Shown: positions 51,777-60,216, numbered from the stretch's first letter. The stretch: DNA of 64,000 bases from Candidatus Woesearchaeota archaeon (GCA_028818155.1 JAPPOH010000001.1:62001-126000); one strand, 5' to 3'. The notes: generated by a model not told the origin, from the letters alone. Numbers and translations: made by a program.

Positions 51777-53525
51777 TCAAACCCCCCAAAGTGGATTACG
51801 TTGCCGGTGTAACTCGGCCAGTTCTTTTAAAAGTTCCTTTTCCTCGGGCGATAAGAGGTTCTTCACTTCCTTCATCGCGCGAAACTCGTCTTCAGTAATC
51901 GCACTCAAATACACGTCGTGCTCGAAAACGTGCCTGCCTGCCATGACATCAGGTAAACTGATTGCTGCTTGCTCGCCTTTCTTGAGTTCTTGGATACTTT
52001 CCTTGTTCTTCTCAATGCTTTTAACGAGTGTGAATTGCTTCCCGTCTTTGTTCAAGAGCGGCGTGCCTGTTTGGAGTGTGCCTGCAAGAACTTCGACGCC
52101 CGCAACGCAGGGGTTACTCTGTCGGAAGATGCAGTTCTGTAAGACTTCTATTTTCGCGGGCTTTGTTAACGTCTCTAAGTGTTCCGCTGCTTGTTTTTTT
52201 GTGAGCTCTTCTTGCCATGCTTGGAGTTGATCAAGCAGATCGTAGATCACGGGGCTCGTGATGATCTTCACAGTATCTGTTGTTTCTTCAGGGATGTTAA
52301 AGCCGAGAATGACTGCATGGCTTGGATCATGTTCTTCGTTCGATGCTGCGTCAGCAATATCTTTTTTTGTGACACTACCGACAGATGCTTTTCTGATGGG
52401 GATGTTGTGCTCCCTCAATAATACAGAGAGCGCTTCTAAACTGCCAATGGTATCTGCTTTGATGATGATGCCCTTCTCATCTGTTTGCACAAGGACTGCG
52501 TCCACTTCTTCCTGGATTTCTTTCACTGTTTGCGCTGTGTTTTTTGCAACACGCACGGGCATCCCTGCAATTGCGTCATCAAGTCCTGGTGCTGCGATCC
52601 GTAAGCCTGTGGCGGCAGTCGCTTCTGGGAGGTTGATGTATTTTGCTTTCTTATCTCTCATTTCGTGGAGTGGATTTGGTTCTAAGATTGCGCGTACTTT
52701 TGCGATGATCGGCTCTGTGATGCCGCCAATCACGATCGTATCATTTTTTTTGAGCACGCCGTCGTACAAGATGACATCGATGGTCGTGCCGAACCCTTGG
52801 GTTTCTTTCACTTCGAGTATTGTCCCTTTGCCAGGACCATCGACATTCAAGTTGAGGTTGTCTTCAAGGAATTTTTGTGCTAATCCGACGAGGACCATTA
52901 ACAGCTCGGCAATGCCGTGTTTTTCGAGTGCGCTTGCAGGAACGATCGCGACCTGCTCTGTGTAACTTTGCACTCTGTCGAATCGCTCTGCTTGCATGCC
53001 AAATTCATCGTGTAACTGTCCGACGATTTCGTAGAGTTTCGTTTCGAATGCTGTGATCCAGTCTGGGCTTTGTTGTTGGATATCTCCAAGGACCATGTCT
53101 GATTTTTTGCTGTACCCTGTGATCTGATCGATTTTGTTTGCAACGAGGATGAACGGTGTCTTGTAATTCTTTAAGATTTCAATCGCTTCTTTCGTCTGTG
53201 GCTTCAGTCCATCATTGATATCCACAACAACGATTGCGATATCTGCTAAGTTACCTCCCCTCTTTCTGAGGTTCGTGAAGGCTGCGTGTCCTGGGGTGTC
53301 AATGAACAGCAGTCCTGGGATGGTGAGTTCCATCTTGAGACTTTCTAAGAGGGCACCGCATTTCTTCTTGATAACCTCTAGCGGGATGATGCTTGCACCT
53401 ATTGCTTGGGTGATCGCGCCCGCTTCTGACGCGATGATGTTCGTGCCACGCACTGCGTCTAATATACTTGACTTCCCGTGGTCGACATGGCCGAGCACAC
53501 TCACGATAGGACTTCTGAGGGACAT
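51777..53525 (-). CDS. infB: Translation initiation factor aIF5B
   Basis: 582 residues, standard for archaeal aIF5B without a long N-terminus. GTPase motifs: G1 GHVDHGKSS, the switch region with AGAITQAIGAS, G3 DTPGH, G4 NKID, G5-like SALEKHG. Domains II to IV follow (GTILEVKETQGFGTTIDVIL in parts, VKADTIGSLEAL type IIIDIKADTIGSLEAL read as IIIKADTIGSLEAL, then VLQNCIFRQSNPCVAGVEV in parts). It joins ribosomal subunits at initiation. Confidence 0.97.
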   Translation of the reverse strand: MSLRSPIVSVLGHVDHGKSSILDAVRGTNIIASEAGAITQAIGASIIPLEVIKKKCGALLESLKMELTIPGLLFIDTPGHAAFTNLRKRGGNLADIAIVVVDINDGLKPQTKEAIEILKNYKTPFILVANKIDQITGYSKKSDMVLGDIQQQSPDWITAFETKLYEIVGQLHDEFGMQAERFDRVQSYTEQVAIVPASALEKHGIAELLMVLVGLAQKFLEDNLNLNVDGPGKGTILEVKETQGFGTTIDVILYDGVLKKNDTIVIGGITEPIIAKVRAILEPNPLHEMRDKKAKYINLPEATAATGLRIAAPGLDDAIAGMPVRVAKNTAQTVKEIQEEVDAVLVQTDEKGIIIKADTIGSLEALSVLLREHNIPIRKASVGSVTKKDIADAASNEEHDPSHAVILGFNIPEETTDTVKIITSPVIYDLLDQLQAWQEELTKKQAAEHLETLTKPAKIEVLQNCIFRQSNPCVAGVEVLAGTLQTGTPLLNKDGKQFTLVKSIEKNKESIQELKKGEQAAISLPDVMAGRHVFEHDVYLSAITEDEFRAMKEVKNLLSPEEKELLKELAELHRQRNPLWGV

Positions 53526-53595
53526 GGCTCGTGGAGCGAGAAGTGGTTTTTAAATATGGCGAAAGCGTCTTAAAAGATGAGAACACTCCTTGTAT

Positions 53596-53838
53596 GTGGA
53601 ACCAATCGAGGAAACATTCGGTGATATTTACTTAACACGATCAGAGTATATTATTGGTGATAAACTCCTTGGTTCTTCATGGATTCTTAAACGTTTAGGC
53701 GAGATCTCACTTGCGAAGAGTCCAGTGCAAACGCTAGCAGGTGTTGGTTGGTCCTTCGGGAAATACTTCCCTTCGAAGAGCACTCTCAGGCACAAAGCAA
53801 ACAGTAACTTCTCTGTCGGTGTCCGTAAGTCCTCTTAA
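53596..53838 (+). CDS. Doubtful small protein (80 aa)
   Basis: An open frame from GTG 53596, with TCTTAAAAGA about 26 nt upstream, would encode a leaderless protein (PIEETFGDIYLTRSEY). Its last third overlaps the convergent minus-strand gene by 105 nt, which is unusual here, and no family is recognised. Both frames could be genes; this one is the weaker. Confidence 0.35.
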   Translation: MEPIEETFGDIYLTRSEYIIGDKLLGSSWILKRLGEISLAKSPVQTLAGVGWSFGKYFPSKSTLRHKANSNFSVGVRKSS

Positions 53839-54084
53839 GCTGAATGCAGTGGCTTGTTCCGTATTGAAGCGTGAGTCATCCAGAAGACTAGCATCTACTT
53901 GACTTACAGCTACTCCTTTGAGAAAATCAACCCCACGTCCTTGTTTTGCACTCTGCGAAAAAAAATTTCGTGGCATATTGCCTTCGTACGTTGCAAGAGT
54001 GACTGATTCGCTACCATTTCCAGACGATTCGTGGAAGGTTGCCAATCGATTAACATAATCAAAAACATTGCGGTACGTTGCCAT
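53734..54084 (-). CDS. Unidentified protein (116 aa)
   Basis: ATG 54084 has TTTTTAAGG about 25-30 nt upstream. The protein is soluble and Ser/Thr-rich (NRLATFHESSGNGSESVTLAT in parts) and ends in a cysteine. It lies between aIF5B and aEF1-beta. No family is recognised. Its 3' part overlaps an opposing open frame. Confidence 0.5.
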   Translation of the reverse strand: MATYRNVFDYVNRLATFHESSGNGSESVTLATYEGNMPRNFFSQSAKQGRGVDFLKGVAVSQVDASLLDDSRFNTEQATAFSLRGLTDTDREVTVCFVPESALRREVFPEGPTNTC

Positions 54085-54116
54085 CTCTACACAGAAATGG
54101 TGAGTACCTTAAAAAT

Positions 54117-54398
54117 CTATCCCAACGTCCGTCGCACGTCAGTAACGTCAACAGACTGCACGCCTTCTAACGTTGCGAGGTCTGCTTCTAAGTCTTCTGT
54201 AGAACCGATATCTTCATTCATGACGAAAATGATCTGCAATGCTTTCAAGCCGAACGCCACTGGCTCGAGCGAAAAGCGCTTCTCGCTTGTGTCTTGCGTG
54301 AACGCCTCAATCTTTTCTTGCACGGTTGACTGCAAGCTCTCAAGATCTACATCTGGGCCACCAGGCATGAGTTTCATCGTGACAACTGCTTGTGCCAT
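54117..54398 (-). CDS. Elongation factor aEF1-beta
   Basis: 93 residues. The ferredoxin-like nucleotide-exchange domain is present: VVTMKLMPGGPDVDLESL, EPVAFGLKALQIIFVM, then GVQSVDVTDVRR. It exchanges GDP on aEF1-alpha. The zinc-finger gene lies 48 nt upstream, the usual archaeal pairing. Confidence 0.95.
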   Translation of the reverse strand: MAQAVVTMKLMPGGPDVDLESLQSTVQEKIEAFTQDTSEKRFSLEPVAFGLKALQIIFVMNEDIGSTEDLEADLATLEGVQSVDVTDVRRTLG

Positions 54399-54446
54399 CA
54401 GAAATCACCTCGATTTCTGCCAAAAACTGTGTTTTTGCTCACCATA

Positions 54447-54605
54447 TTAGTTCGGCCCCGTGAAGCCGCACTTGCACGAGTAGTTTGCCACGATCTCTCG
54501 CTCGTTTCTCGTACGGATGATTTCTTCTTTCTTGCAGCTTGGGCAGGTGAAGCTCACGCTGCCGGTCATGTTGCTCGTGCTGTTGCCGAGGACTGAATTT
54601 GCCAT
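54447..54605 (-). CDS. Small zinc-finger protein next to aEF1-beta
   Basis: 52 residues. Two zinc-ligand pairs are visible: FTCPSCKKEEIIRTR and YSCKCGFTGPN, a pattern typical of small archaeal zinc ribbons encoded next to aEF1-beta (HVO_2753-like). A role in translation or RNA binding is inferred. The gene is too short for most automatic callers but the fold pattern is strong. Confidence 0.88.
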   Translation of the reverse strand: MANSVLGNSTSNMTGSVSFTCPSCKKEEIIRTRNEREIVANYSCKCGFTGPN

Positions 54606-54676
54606 ACGTTCCGGAGAGGCAAGCCCTTTTTAAGGGTTACGGAGATTTTTTATAGGTGTGTGCGTCAACATGCCTT

Positions 54677-54943
54677 ATGCATTTACTGGAAGGCGAGGAT
54701 CCTGATCCAACTGGACGAGCTCTGAGAATGGATGATGGGTATAGTGCAACATTCTTAGCTCGCGTATGGGATCCTTCTTCTGTATGGAAGTCTCACGATC
54801 GTCATATTGATCTCGAGCAAGAACCATTGAGCCCCGCAGTCCGTGCTTCCCTCCATTATGAAATGGCTTCGTGTGTTGAACCTGACATACCACATATGTA
54901 TGCAGCATACATTTACGGTCAGGGAACCTGCCCCCTTAACTGA
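54677..54943 (+). CDS. Unidentified small protein (88 aa)
   Basis: ATG 54677 lies about 27 nt after TTTTTATAG. It is an acidic soluble protein with DGYSATFLARVWDPSSVWKS in parts and two cysteines near the C-terminus. No family is recognised. A short out-of-frame ATG at 54670 ends after ten codons. Confidence 0.5.
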   Translation: MHLLEGEDPDPTGRALRMDDGYSATFLARVWDPSSVWKSHDRHIDLEQEPLSPAVRASLHYEMASCVEPDIPHMYAAYIYGQGTCPLN

Positions 54944-55003
54944 ATCATAGTGCACAGCCACTACAACCTAACCTTTAAATACTGAATTCGTTCTTGCACG
55001 TTT

Positions 55004-55300
55004 ATGAAAGACGCGATGCGTATTATGTTCATTCCCATTGTTGGGAGCATTGGTGTTGCGTTGATTTTTTTGCTCATTATCTGGGGTGCTGGCCTCACTG
55101 GTGTGGTGGTGAACCCTGAGGGGGATTTGCACGGCAAGGCTGCGACGGAAATTGCGGGCATGGACCATTTTGGCCCCACGAATGCGTGTGCTGCGTTGTA
55201 TGATCCTGTCTGTGCATTCGATGGGAATACGTATGATAACGCGTGTCAGGCTGTGAGTGCAGGTACGAAAGTCAAGTATAATGGTATTTGTAAGTCTTAG
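55004..55300 (+). CDS. Membrane-anchored Kazal-type inhibitor-like protein
   Basis: 98 residues. An N-terminal transmembrane helix (IVGSIGVALIFLLIIWGAGL) is followed by a short linker and a Kazal domain: CAALYDPVCAFDGNTYDNAC, then GTKVKYNGIC. The core CxxxYxPVCxxDGxTYxNxC is textbook Kazal, but only four cysteines remain instead of six. It should face outside and may inhibit extracellular serine proteases. CTTTAAATAC lies about 27 nt upstream. Confidence 0.88.
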   Translation: MKDAMRIMFIPIVGSIGVALIFLLIIWGAGLTGVVVNPEGDLHGKAATEIAGMDHFGPTNACAALYDPVCAFDGNTYDNACQAVSAGTKVKYNGICKS

Positions 55301-56370
55301 AAGTGTTTTTGTATTGTTGTGAGTGGAAGATCTGTCTTGAACCCTGTTGGCGTGATGTGTGTGGGTGCAACGTGTTTCCCGAGCTTTGCAAAAAAGTGTG
55401 TTTTTCGTGGCGGTTCTGTTTTCCATGCGCTCGCGAGTTCGTGCATGTCGTAAAAGCCGAGTTGTTCGATCGCTGTTTCTTGGTGGATTGTTTCGAGCAG
55501 CTTTCTCGTTTCTTCTAATTCCAATGGTGTTGCGAGCAGTTTCTTCACAAACACTCGATCGTGGAGGTTCCCAGTCCACAGCGGTCCGGGATCAGCAGCG
55601 TTTGTTGATTCGTTGATCGCGAAGGTTTTTGTGTTGATTGCAACATGGTTGTGCTGGTTGAGAATGTTTTTGACAGTGACATTGCTTGGCTTGTGTCGGA
55701 AGAAGATTCTGTAGTAATGGTCTGCTGACACGGACAGTACGGGGATGAGTCCCACATCATACTGTGCAGCTATTAATTGTACTTTTCTGATGAGAATTCT
55801 TAATCCTATCTCATGCATCACCCATGTTCTGCTTGGCGTGCTCCAGTATTTTCTTTTTGTTGCTCGCGGATACGTTCCTGCGAGTGCTGCTGTGTCTGTT
55901 GCGGTCACCGCAAGAATACCATTTCGCTGGATCCGTTGGACTGCTGTATTGAGAAAGGGATTGGGTGTTCCGAACGGGTCGATGTCGATGTAATCGTAAT
56001 GTTTCTGGCTTAAAAGAAATTTGTTCGCTTCGTTCACACTGAATACGATAGATTTTTTTGGGTAGTTGCCTCTGTTCTTCTCAACATTTCGTTTCGCGAA
56101 GTCAATTGCTGTTGGCGATATGTCGTTGATCGCGAGCTTTTTTGGCACAATGATGTGTTCGTTGACTAACTCATTCAAAATTCGCGCTGCTCTCACACCA
56201 GATGCTTCCATCGGGAGACAGATGCTCGGATCTTTCATTGTCGCAAGCACAAATAATGTGAGATCTCTGTTTTTCTTCATCACAGGATTATAGAAGATCG
56301 GCATGCCTTTCGTGATTTTTTTCTCAGAGTTGGTCACAAATGTTGTAGTGCCTTCTGTAATTGTTTGCAT
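55297..56370 (-). CDS. trm1: tRNA (guanine26-N2)-dimethyltransferase Trm1
   Basis: 357 residues from ATG 56370, about 26 nt after CTTAAAAAG. Motifs: EGTTTFVTN, FYNPVMKKNRDLTLF, MEASGVRAARILNEL (AdoMet site), YDYIDIDPFGTPNPFLNTAV (in parts, DPFG catalytic motif), AVTATDTAALAG and the C-terminal RNA-binding domain. It methylates G26 of tRNA. Its 3' end overlaps the Kazal gene by 4 nt. Confidence 0.95.
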   Translation of the reverse strand: MQTITEGTTTFVTNSEKKITKGMPIFYNPVMKKNRDLTLFVLATMKDPSICLPMEASGVRAARILNELVNEHIIVPKKLAINDISPTAIDFAKRNVEKNRGNYPKKSIVFSVNEANKFLLSQKHYDYIDIDPFGTPNPFLNTAVQRIQRNGILAVTATDTAALAGTYPRATKRKYWSTPSRTWVMHEIGLRILIRKVQLIAAQYDVGLIPVLSVSADHYYRIFFRHKPSNVTVKNILNQHNHVAINTKTFAINESTNAADPGPLWTGNLHDRVFVKKLLATPLELEETRKLLETIHQETAIEQLGFYDMHELASAWKTEPPRKTHFFAKLGKHVAPTHITPTGFKTDLPLTTIQKHF

Positions 56371-56394
56371 GCATGTGTGAAGCAACAGTTCTTT

Positions 56395-56847
56395 TTAAGC
56401 ATGTGCTTCGAGAATGAGTGAGAGTTCATGGAGCAATGTATATGTATCTTGTGTTCGCTGCTCTACTTCTGCTGCTGTGAGTAACTTCCCATAGTAGACA
56501 AGACTATTTCGTTTCTTCCGACATCGATCGAAGAGAACGCTAAGATCGTGCCTGTTGTGGTAATCTCGGAGAAAGTAGGTGAAACAAAGATGGTTACGAA
56601 CAGTGAAGCGATCAAGCAGTGCAAGTGCATGCAGCACTTCAAGAACTGCAGCGTACATACTTTCGAATGTGAAGCTATTTTTTTCTTGGCGCTTTTCGAC
56701 GTCTGTGACTCTTGCTTTTGCGGTGTCTAGTAGTATTCTTGCGCGCTCGTCGTTGAGCTTTCGCGACTTCTGCACGGAGCTCCTGAGACAATCTTCCCAA
56801 CTCCTTTCCTTTGTAGACTTTGACTGTTCCGGTAAGTGTGATGCCAT
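56395..56847 (-). CDS. HEPN-like protein, toxin partner of the MNT gene
   Basis: 150 residues, all helical, with the HEPN features SWEDCL near the N-terminus, YAAVLEVLHALALLDRFTV in parts and DRCRKKRNSLVYYG, where RKKRNSLVYYG contains the R-x4-6-H-like position with an altered His (R-x-x-R-N-S). HEPN proteins are RNases or toxins paired with MNT antitoxins. The gene overlaps the MNT gene by 173 nt, which is long for such pairs. Confidence 0.72.
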   Translation of the reverse strand: MASHLPEQSKSTKERSWEDCLRSSVQKSRKLNDERARILLDTAKARVTDVEKRQEKNSFTFESMYAAVLEVLHALALLDRFTVRNHLCFTYFLRDYHNRHDLSVLFDRCRKKRNSLVYYGKLLTAAEVEQRTQDTYTLLHELSLILEAHA

Positions 56848-57316
56848 TGAGGATGTTGTTGGTAAGTTGCTTGTTTTTAATTGACTTTAGGTTGGAATGC
56901 CGGAAGATATGCAACTCTTTCCGGAGAACTTCCGAATAATCTTCAGTTTTTCGTAATTCTTCCGAGCACTCGACGTAGAGGTCTATATCGCTCTCTTCTC
57001 TGTCTTCTCCTATACTGAAACTCCCGAAGAGAATGACGTTTGCATTGTGTTCTTCTAAGTAGTCAACAAGTCCTGAATCGTAAAGTTGCTTGAGGTTGTA
57101 AAGTTGTTTTGCTCTGTAAAATTCTTTCGTTTGCGCACTTGTGAAGAATCGCACGCCTGAAACTTCGTAGAGTTGCAGGAATTTTTCCTTTACTAATTCG
57201 TTCGTGTACTTGATCACTGCTGGGAGGGAGATGCTTGTTGCTCGCTCCAGTTGTCGTACACGCAATTTTGCTGATGGGTTTTGGAAAAAATATGCTTTGA
57301 GTTCTTCCTTCTTCAT
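56675..57316 (-). CDS. HTH plus MNT-type nucleotidyltransferase
   Basis: 213 residues. Residues 1-55 form a winged helix (LRVRQLERATSISLPAVIKYT in parts). A Pol-beta-like MNT domain follows, with the signature VILFGSFSIGEDREESDIDLYV (in parts: GSFSIGEDREESDIDL), the GS and DxD residues being intact. The last 40 residues become extremely Lys/Arg-rich and lie over the HEPN gene in another frame. MNT proteins AMPylate or neutralise HEPN toxins. A palindrome lies just upstream. Confidence 0.85.
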   Translation of the reverse strand: MKKEELKAYFFQNPSAKLRVRQLERATSISLPAVIKYTNELVKEKFLQLYEVSGVRFFTSAQTKEFYRAKQLYNLKQLYDSGLVDYLEEHNANVILFGSFSIGEDREESDIDLYVECSEELRKTEDYSEVLRKELHIFRHSNLKSIKNKQLTNNILNGITLTGTVKVYKGKELGRLSQELRAEVAKAQRRARKNTTRHRKSKSHRRRKAPRKK

Positions 57317-57328
57317 TGATAATAAAAA

Positions 57329-57342
57329 ATATCAATTGATAT
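57329..57342. promoter_or_regulatory. Palindromic operator of the MNT/HEPN module
   Basis: ATATCAATTGATAT is a perfect 14-bp palindrome 12 nt before the MNT start and overlaps the TATA-like TTTTATATC. A third ATTGAT half-site is at 57315-57320. The N-terminal HTH of the MNT protein is the likely binder. Confidence 0.55.
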
Positions 57343-57461
57343 AAAAAGTTATCGTTCGACTTATTCAGCTGCTCCGACAGAAAATTGATATCAAAGTCAC
57401 AGTCATGCGGAACCCTGTCGTTGCAGAGCAAATCAGAAATTTCATTTTGGGTCATTTTTAG

Positions 57462-57818
57462 TTACTTTTTCCGATACTTGAATTTTTTATCATATGTTTT
57501 ATGGTCGATAATGTCGAGTACAAAACAGATAATTTCTACTTGATCTCCTTTAATGGTGTATAACATTCTCCAGTAGTGCGTAAGTTCGACGCGCCAGAGG
57601 TTTTGTACATTGTATTCTTTCGGAATTTTTTTCTTTGCAATATTGTCGCCATAGAACGGGTTTGCTTTCACAAGTGTAGATTTTTGTTGTATTGATTTGA
57701 GCAATTGTATTTCTTCAGTTGTAGTTTTCCCTTGTTTCTTTTGCTTTCCCACGATAGTGTTTAACTTCTTGAAGGCAGTATCTGCTTCATTCAAAAGAAT
57801 GACGCGTACGGGTTTCAC
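57462..57818 (-). CDS. RelE-type toxin of the wHTH module
   Basis: 118 residues from GTG 57818, which overlaps the antitoxin stop as GTGA. The RelE fold is recognisable from PFYGDNIAKKKIPKEY, LWRVELTHYWRMLYTI, IICFVLDIIDHKTYDKKF. It has basic residues (Lys/Arg) and the C-terminal Tyr expected in the family. It probably cleaves mRNA on the ribosome. Confidence 0.83.
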   Translation of the reverse strand: MKPVRVILLNEADTAFKKLNTIVGKQKKQGKTTTEEIQLLKSIQQKSTLVKANPFYGDNIAKKKIPKEYNVQNLWRVELTHYWRMLYTIKGDQVEIICFVLDIIDHKTYDKKFKYRKK

Positions 57819-58081
57819 AATTCTGTCCCTTGCTGCGCAAGTTTCTGCAATTCTTCTCGTTCCGTGAACACCCAAAGCACTCCTTTCGTTCCAATAACAA
57901 TTTTTCCGCTTTGGTGTAAGTATTCAAGAATGTGTAACAGTGTGCTGTGCATGACTTTTTTCGGCAGTCTGCGTTTGATCTCTGCTGTTCTGAGCACTTC
58001 TCCCGCTTCTTGTAGCGTTGCTTCTACCATCAGCACTGTGTTCAGTGTTGGCGAGTGTTGTGGGCGTGCTAATTTTTGCAT
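57815..58081 (-). CDS. Winged-helix protein, probable antitoxin partner of RelE
   Basis: 88 residues. A compact winged helix: LQEAGEVLRTAEIKRRLPKKV in parts, LLHILEYLHQSGKIVIGTKGVLWVF in parts. It overlaps the RelE-like gene by 4 nt. The promoter region (58082-58125) is very AT-rich with nested TATA-like motifs (TTATACTTAAAAG, TATATATAATTGATATATA) that could be operators. A wHTH antitoxin before a RelE-type toxin is common in these archaea. Confidence 0.78.
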   Translation of the reverse strand: MQKLARPQHSPTLNTVLMVEATLQEAGEVLRTAEIKRRLPKKVMHSTLLHILEYLHQSGKIVIGTKGVLWVFTEREELQKLAQQGTEL

Positions 58082-58125
58082 TTTTATACCTTTTAAGTAT
58101 AAGTATATATCAATTATATATAAAT

Positions 58126-59697
58126 TTATCGTATGCTCACAACGCCATGCGCACTCGCATACGGAATCAACAACGATAATTCATCTCCTTCGCCAGGGCC
58201 TAATCTTCTCTTATTATCTTCCAAGAACACAAAAATCCCATACTCTGTTAAGCCAAACTGATCGAGCGTGTCCTCATCAGCAAACGTCGCCACATCAGGA
58301 AGGCTCACTTTCCAATCATCATCGTATGAAAGAACAATATTCAGGAATTCTTTCTTCCCTGTATGCGTTCGTTCACGTGGCACTTCAAGCTCTAAAACAA
58401 GCGTGTTATTCACAATTTCGTCCAGACGCAAAACAAATCCGCCAGTTAAAACAATCTCCACGCGATCCTTGTAGAACCCTTGCGCAACGGAAATGTTGTA
58501 CTCGCCTGTCTCATTGTCTTCCGGACCGATGAACGTAGGGAACGCAACGTCTTCTAAGATAATATCTGTGCGTGCATCGCCAGGATGTCCGTGATACTCG
58601 TAGCTGTACCTGTTGCCTTTGGAGCGCATGATCAGTTGTTCCGGATCTTCACTCACATCACTATACCAGACGAGGAAATTTCTGCCGTCAGGTGCTGTTA
58701 ACAGGAGGCTATCATCAGGCTGCACACAAAACTCTTTTTTCGGACACGGCGAAATGTGCATCTTGTGCTCTTTTGTTCCGAGGATCAGTTCACCAGCATC
58801 GTGTTCAATGAGTGGAATGTCTAAGGTGCCAGCAACGTTCTCAACGATTAACCGGTAGCCGTGCTTCGTTCCCTGAATATCCAGGCGTGCAACGCCAAAG
58901 TCAGCGAGACCTTTATACGTGAGGTCAAAGGGTATGAACGCGTTCGTATTTTCCGCGAGCGACTCGCCCGGAGAGAGTAAGATAGTGTCTCCTGTGTCTC
59001 GCTTGCCATCCGTGAAGATTGTATAGGTCAGTGAGTGATCATCAACTGTGACGTCCGTGTGTGGTTGCTTGATGCTCCCGACAGTCAAGTGCGCGCCATC
59101 CTCAAAGATTAAATTCGTCGCCACGTCTCTGCCGTACAAGTGGACGGTATCATGATTCACTTCCGCAACAAGGAACGTGTCGCCAAAGACAGTGATATCC
59201 CTTCCTTGGAGGTCGTACCATGTGCCTTCATTCAAATGCAGTTCATATGTGTAGATGGGCTCGTCATCCTCGAAGAGAAGAAAACTACCGATTTCATCAG
59301 TGTTCGTATCTTTCGAGAAAATAACCCTTCCTGTACTATTATGGATGTTGAACACCTCTGTGTAGGTGAGTGGCAATCCGGGAATGAGTTGTACTGCCTT
59401 ACTTTTGAGTATGGGGAGCTCTCGCGCTGTTAAGTATTCGTAATGATCGCCGATTTTCTCACCGAGCGCAACGGCCAAGGTTGCGCCTTCTGTAACGATG
59501 CGTTCTCGCATGATTGGCCGATCAATGACTGCAGGCGGCTCTCGTTGCGATTTTGGCTCCTCTGGTGGTAGGTCTGCCCGTGGAATGTCTGGTCTCCTTG
59601 CAGTGTCTGGATTTGGGGGCGTTCTCTCAGGGCTATCCTCGAGTGGAATCTCTTGGACACAACTTACCAACATGATTAGCAGGAGGAACCACCGCAT
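58126..59697 (-). CDS. S-layer-like lipoprotein
   Basis: 523 residues. The N-terminus MRWFLLLIMLVSCVQE is a lipoprotein signal with lipobox LVSC, then a Pro-rich disordered region to about residue 55. After that the domain order resembles the S-layer protein: EGATLAVALGEKIGDHYEYL, YDLQGRDITVFGDTFLVAEV, VHLYGRD...TVGS, TLDIPLIEHD, then FVQPDDSLLLTA. Two of these phrases match the S-layer module DLEDKTLNILGQDFTIVSAE. It could anchor or supplement the S-layer from the lipid side. Confidence 0.75.
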   Translation of the reverse strand: MRWFLLLIMLVSCVQEIPLEDSPERTPPNPDTARRPDIPRADLPPEEPKSQREPPAVIDRPIMRERIVTEGATLAVALGEKIGDHYEYLTARELPILKSKAVQLIPGLPLTYTEVFNIHNSTGRVIFSKDTNTDEIGSFLLFEDDEPIYTYELHLNEGTWYDLQGRDITVFGDTFLVAEVNHDTVHLYGRDVATNLIFEDGAHLTVGSIKQPHTDVTVDDHSLTYTIFTDGKRDTGDTILLSPGESLAENTNAFIPFDLTYKGLADFGVARLDIQGTKHGYRLIVENVAGTLDIPLIEHDAGELILGTKEHKMHISPCPKKEFCVQPDDSLLLTAPDGRNFLVWYSDVSEDPEQLIMRSKGNRYSYEYHGHPGDARTDIILEDVAFPTFIGPEDNETGEYNISVAQGFYKDRVEIVLTGGFVLRLDEIVNNTLVLELEVPRERTHTGKKEFLNIVLSYDDDWKVSLPDVATFADEDTLDQFGLTEYGIFVFLEDNKRRLGPGEGDELSLLIPYASAHGVVSIR

Positions 59698-59735
59698 ACC
59701 CCATTCTCAGAAGAGTGATTTAAAAAGAAATCGGA

Positions 59736-60206
59736 TTATACCTGACAGACTGATTTCTCTGCAAGCATGTAGATGCTCACGCCAAGAAAGAGGAGCGCCA
59801 AGAACTGAAACTCAAGACCATTGAGTGGGAGGACTGCGAGTGTGCCTGTAATGCCGAAGAAGCCCAGGAACAGCGGAAAGATGCCGAACAAACAGCCAGG
59901 ACAGCCTGCAGCAAGGACGCCAAAACCAATGCCTGCTGCGCTCAAACTCGCGTGTTGTGCTTTTAACTCACGAAGCTTCTCGATGAAAAGAACGAGAGTG
60001 ACACCAATTGCAGCGCTGATGCACAGGGTCAAGATGGTGAACGGCAACGTGTGCCAATACGAGTACGTTGTATAAAACTGGAGGGGATTCCCATTATAGA
60101 TGTATGCGTAGAATGCAACCATCACAAGCAGGTATGCGAGTGAGAATGGAAAGAGGTGTTGTTTGTGTTTCTTCAACGCATTTCGAATGAATGTGAGTCG
60201 TTGCAC
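59736..60206 (-). CDS. Small membrane protein with GCPGC motif next to DsbA
   Basis: 156 residues. GTG 60206 has an SD-like GGTGAT 6 nt upstream; an earlier ATG (60257) would place the start within the DsbA end and its terminator. Four or five membrane helices are seen, and GVLAAGCPGCLFGIFPLF lies inside one. The CPGC pair next to a DsbA gene suggests a redox-active membrane partner that reoxidises or reduces DsbA (VKOR/DsbB/DsbD-like in role, not in sequence). This function is an inference. Confidence 0.65.
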   Translation of the reverse strand: MQRLTFIRNALKKHKQHLFPFSLAYLLVMVAFYAYIYNGNPLQFYTTYSYWHTLPFTILTLCISAAIGVTLVLFIEKLRELKAQHASLSAAGIGFGVLAAGCPGCLFGIFPLFLGFFGITGTLAVLPLNGLEFQFLALLFLGVSIYMLAEKSVCQV

Positions 60207-60216
60207 GCTATCACCA

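Noticed and set aside
57350-57455. Short minus-strand open frame just after the RelE gene (starts MTQNEISDLLCND)
   Set aside because: It runs into the MNT promoter and then over the MNT gene in another frame; no domain is recognised, so I do not call it.
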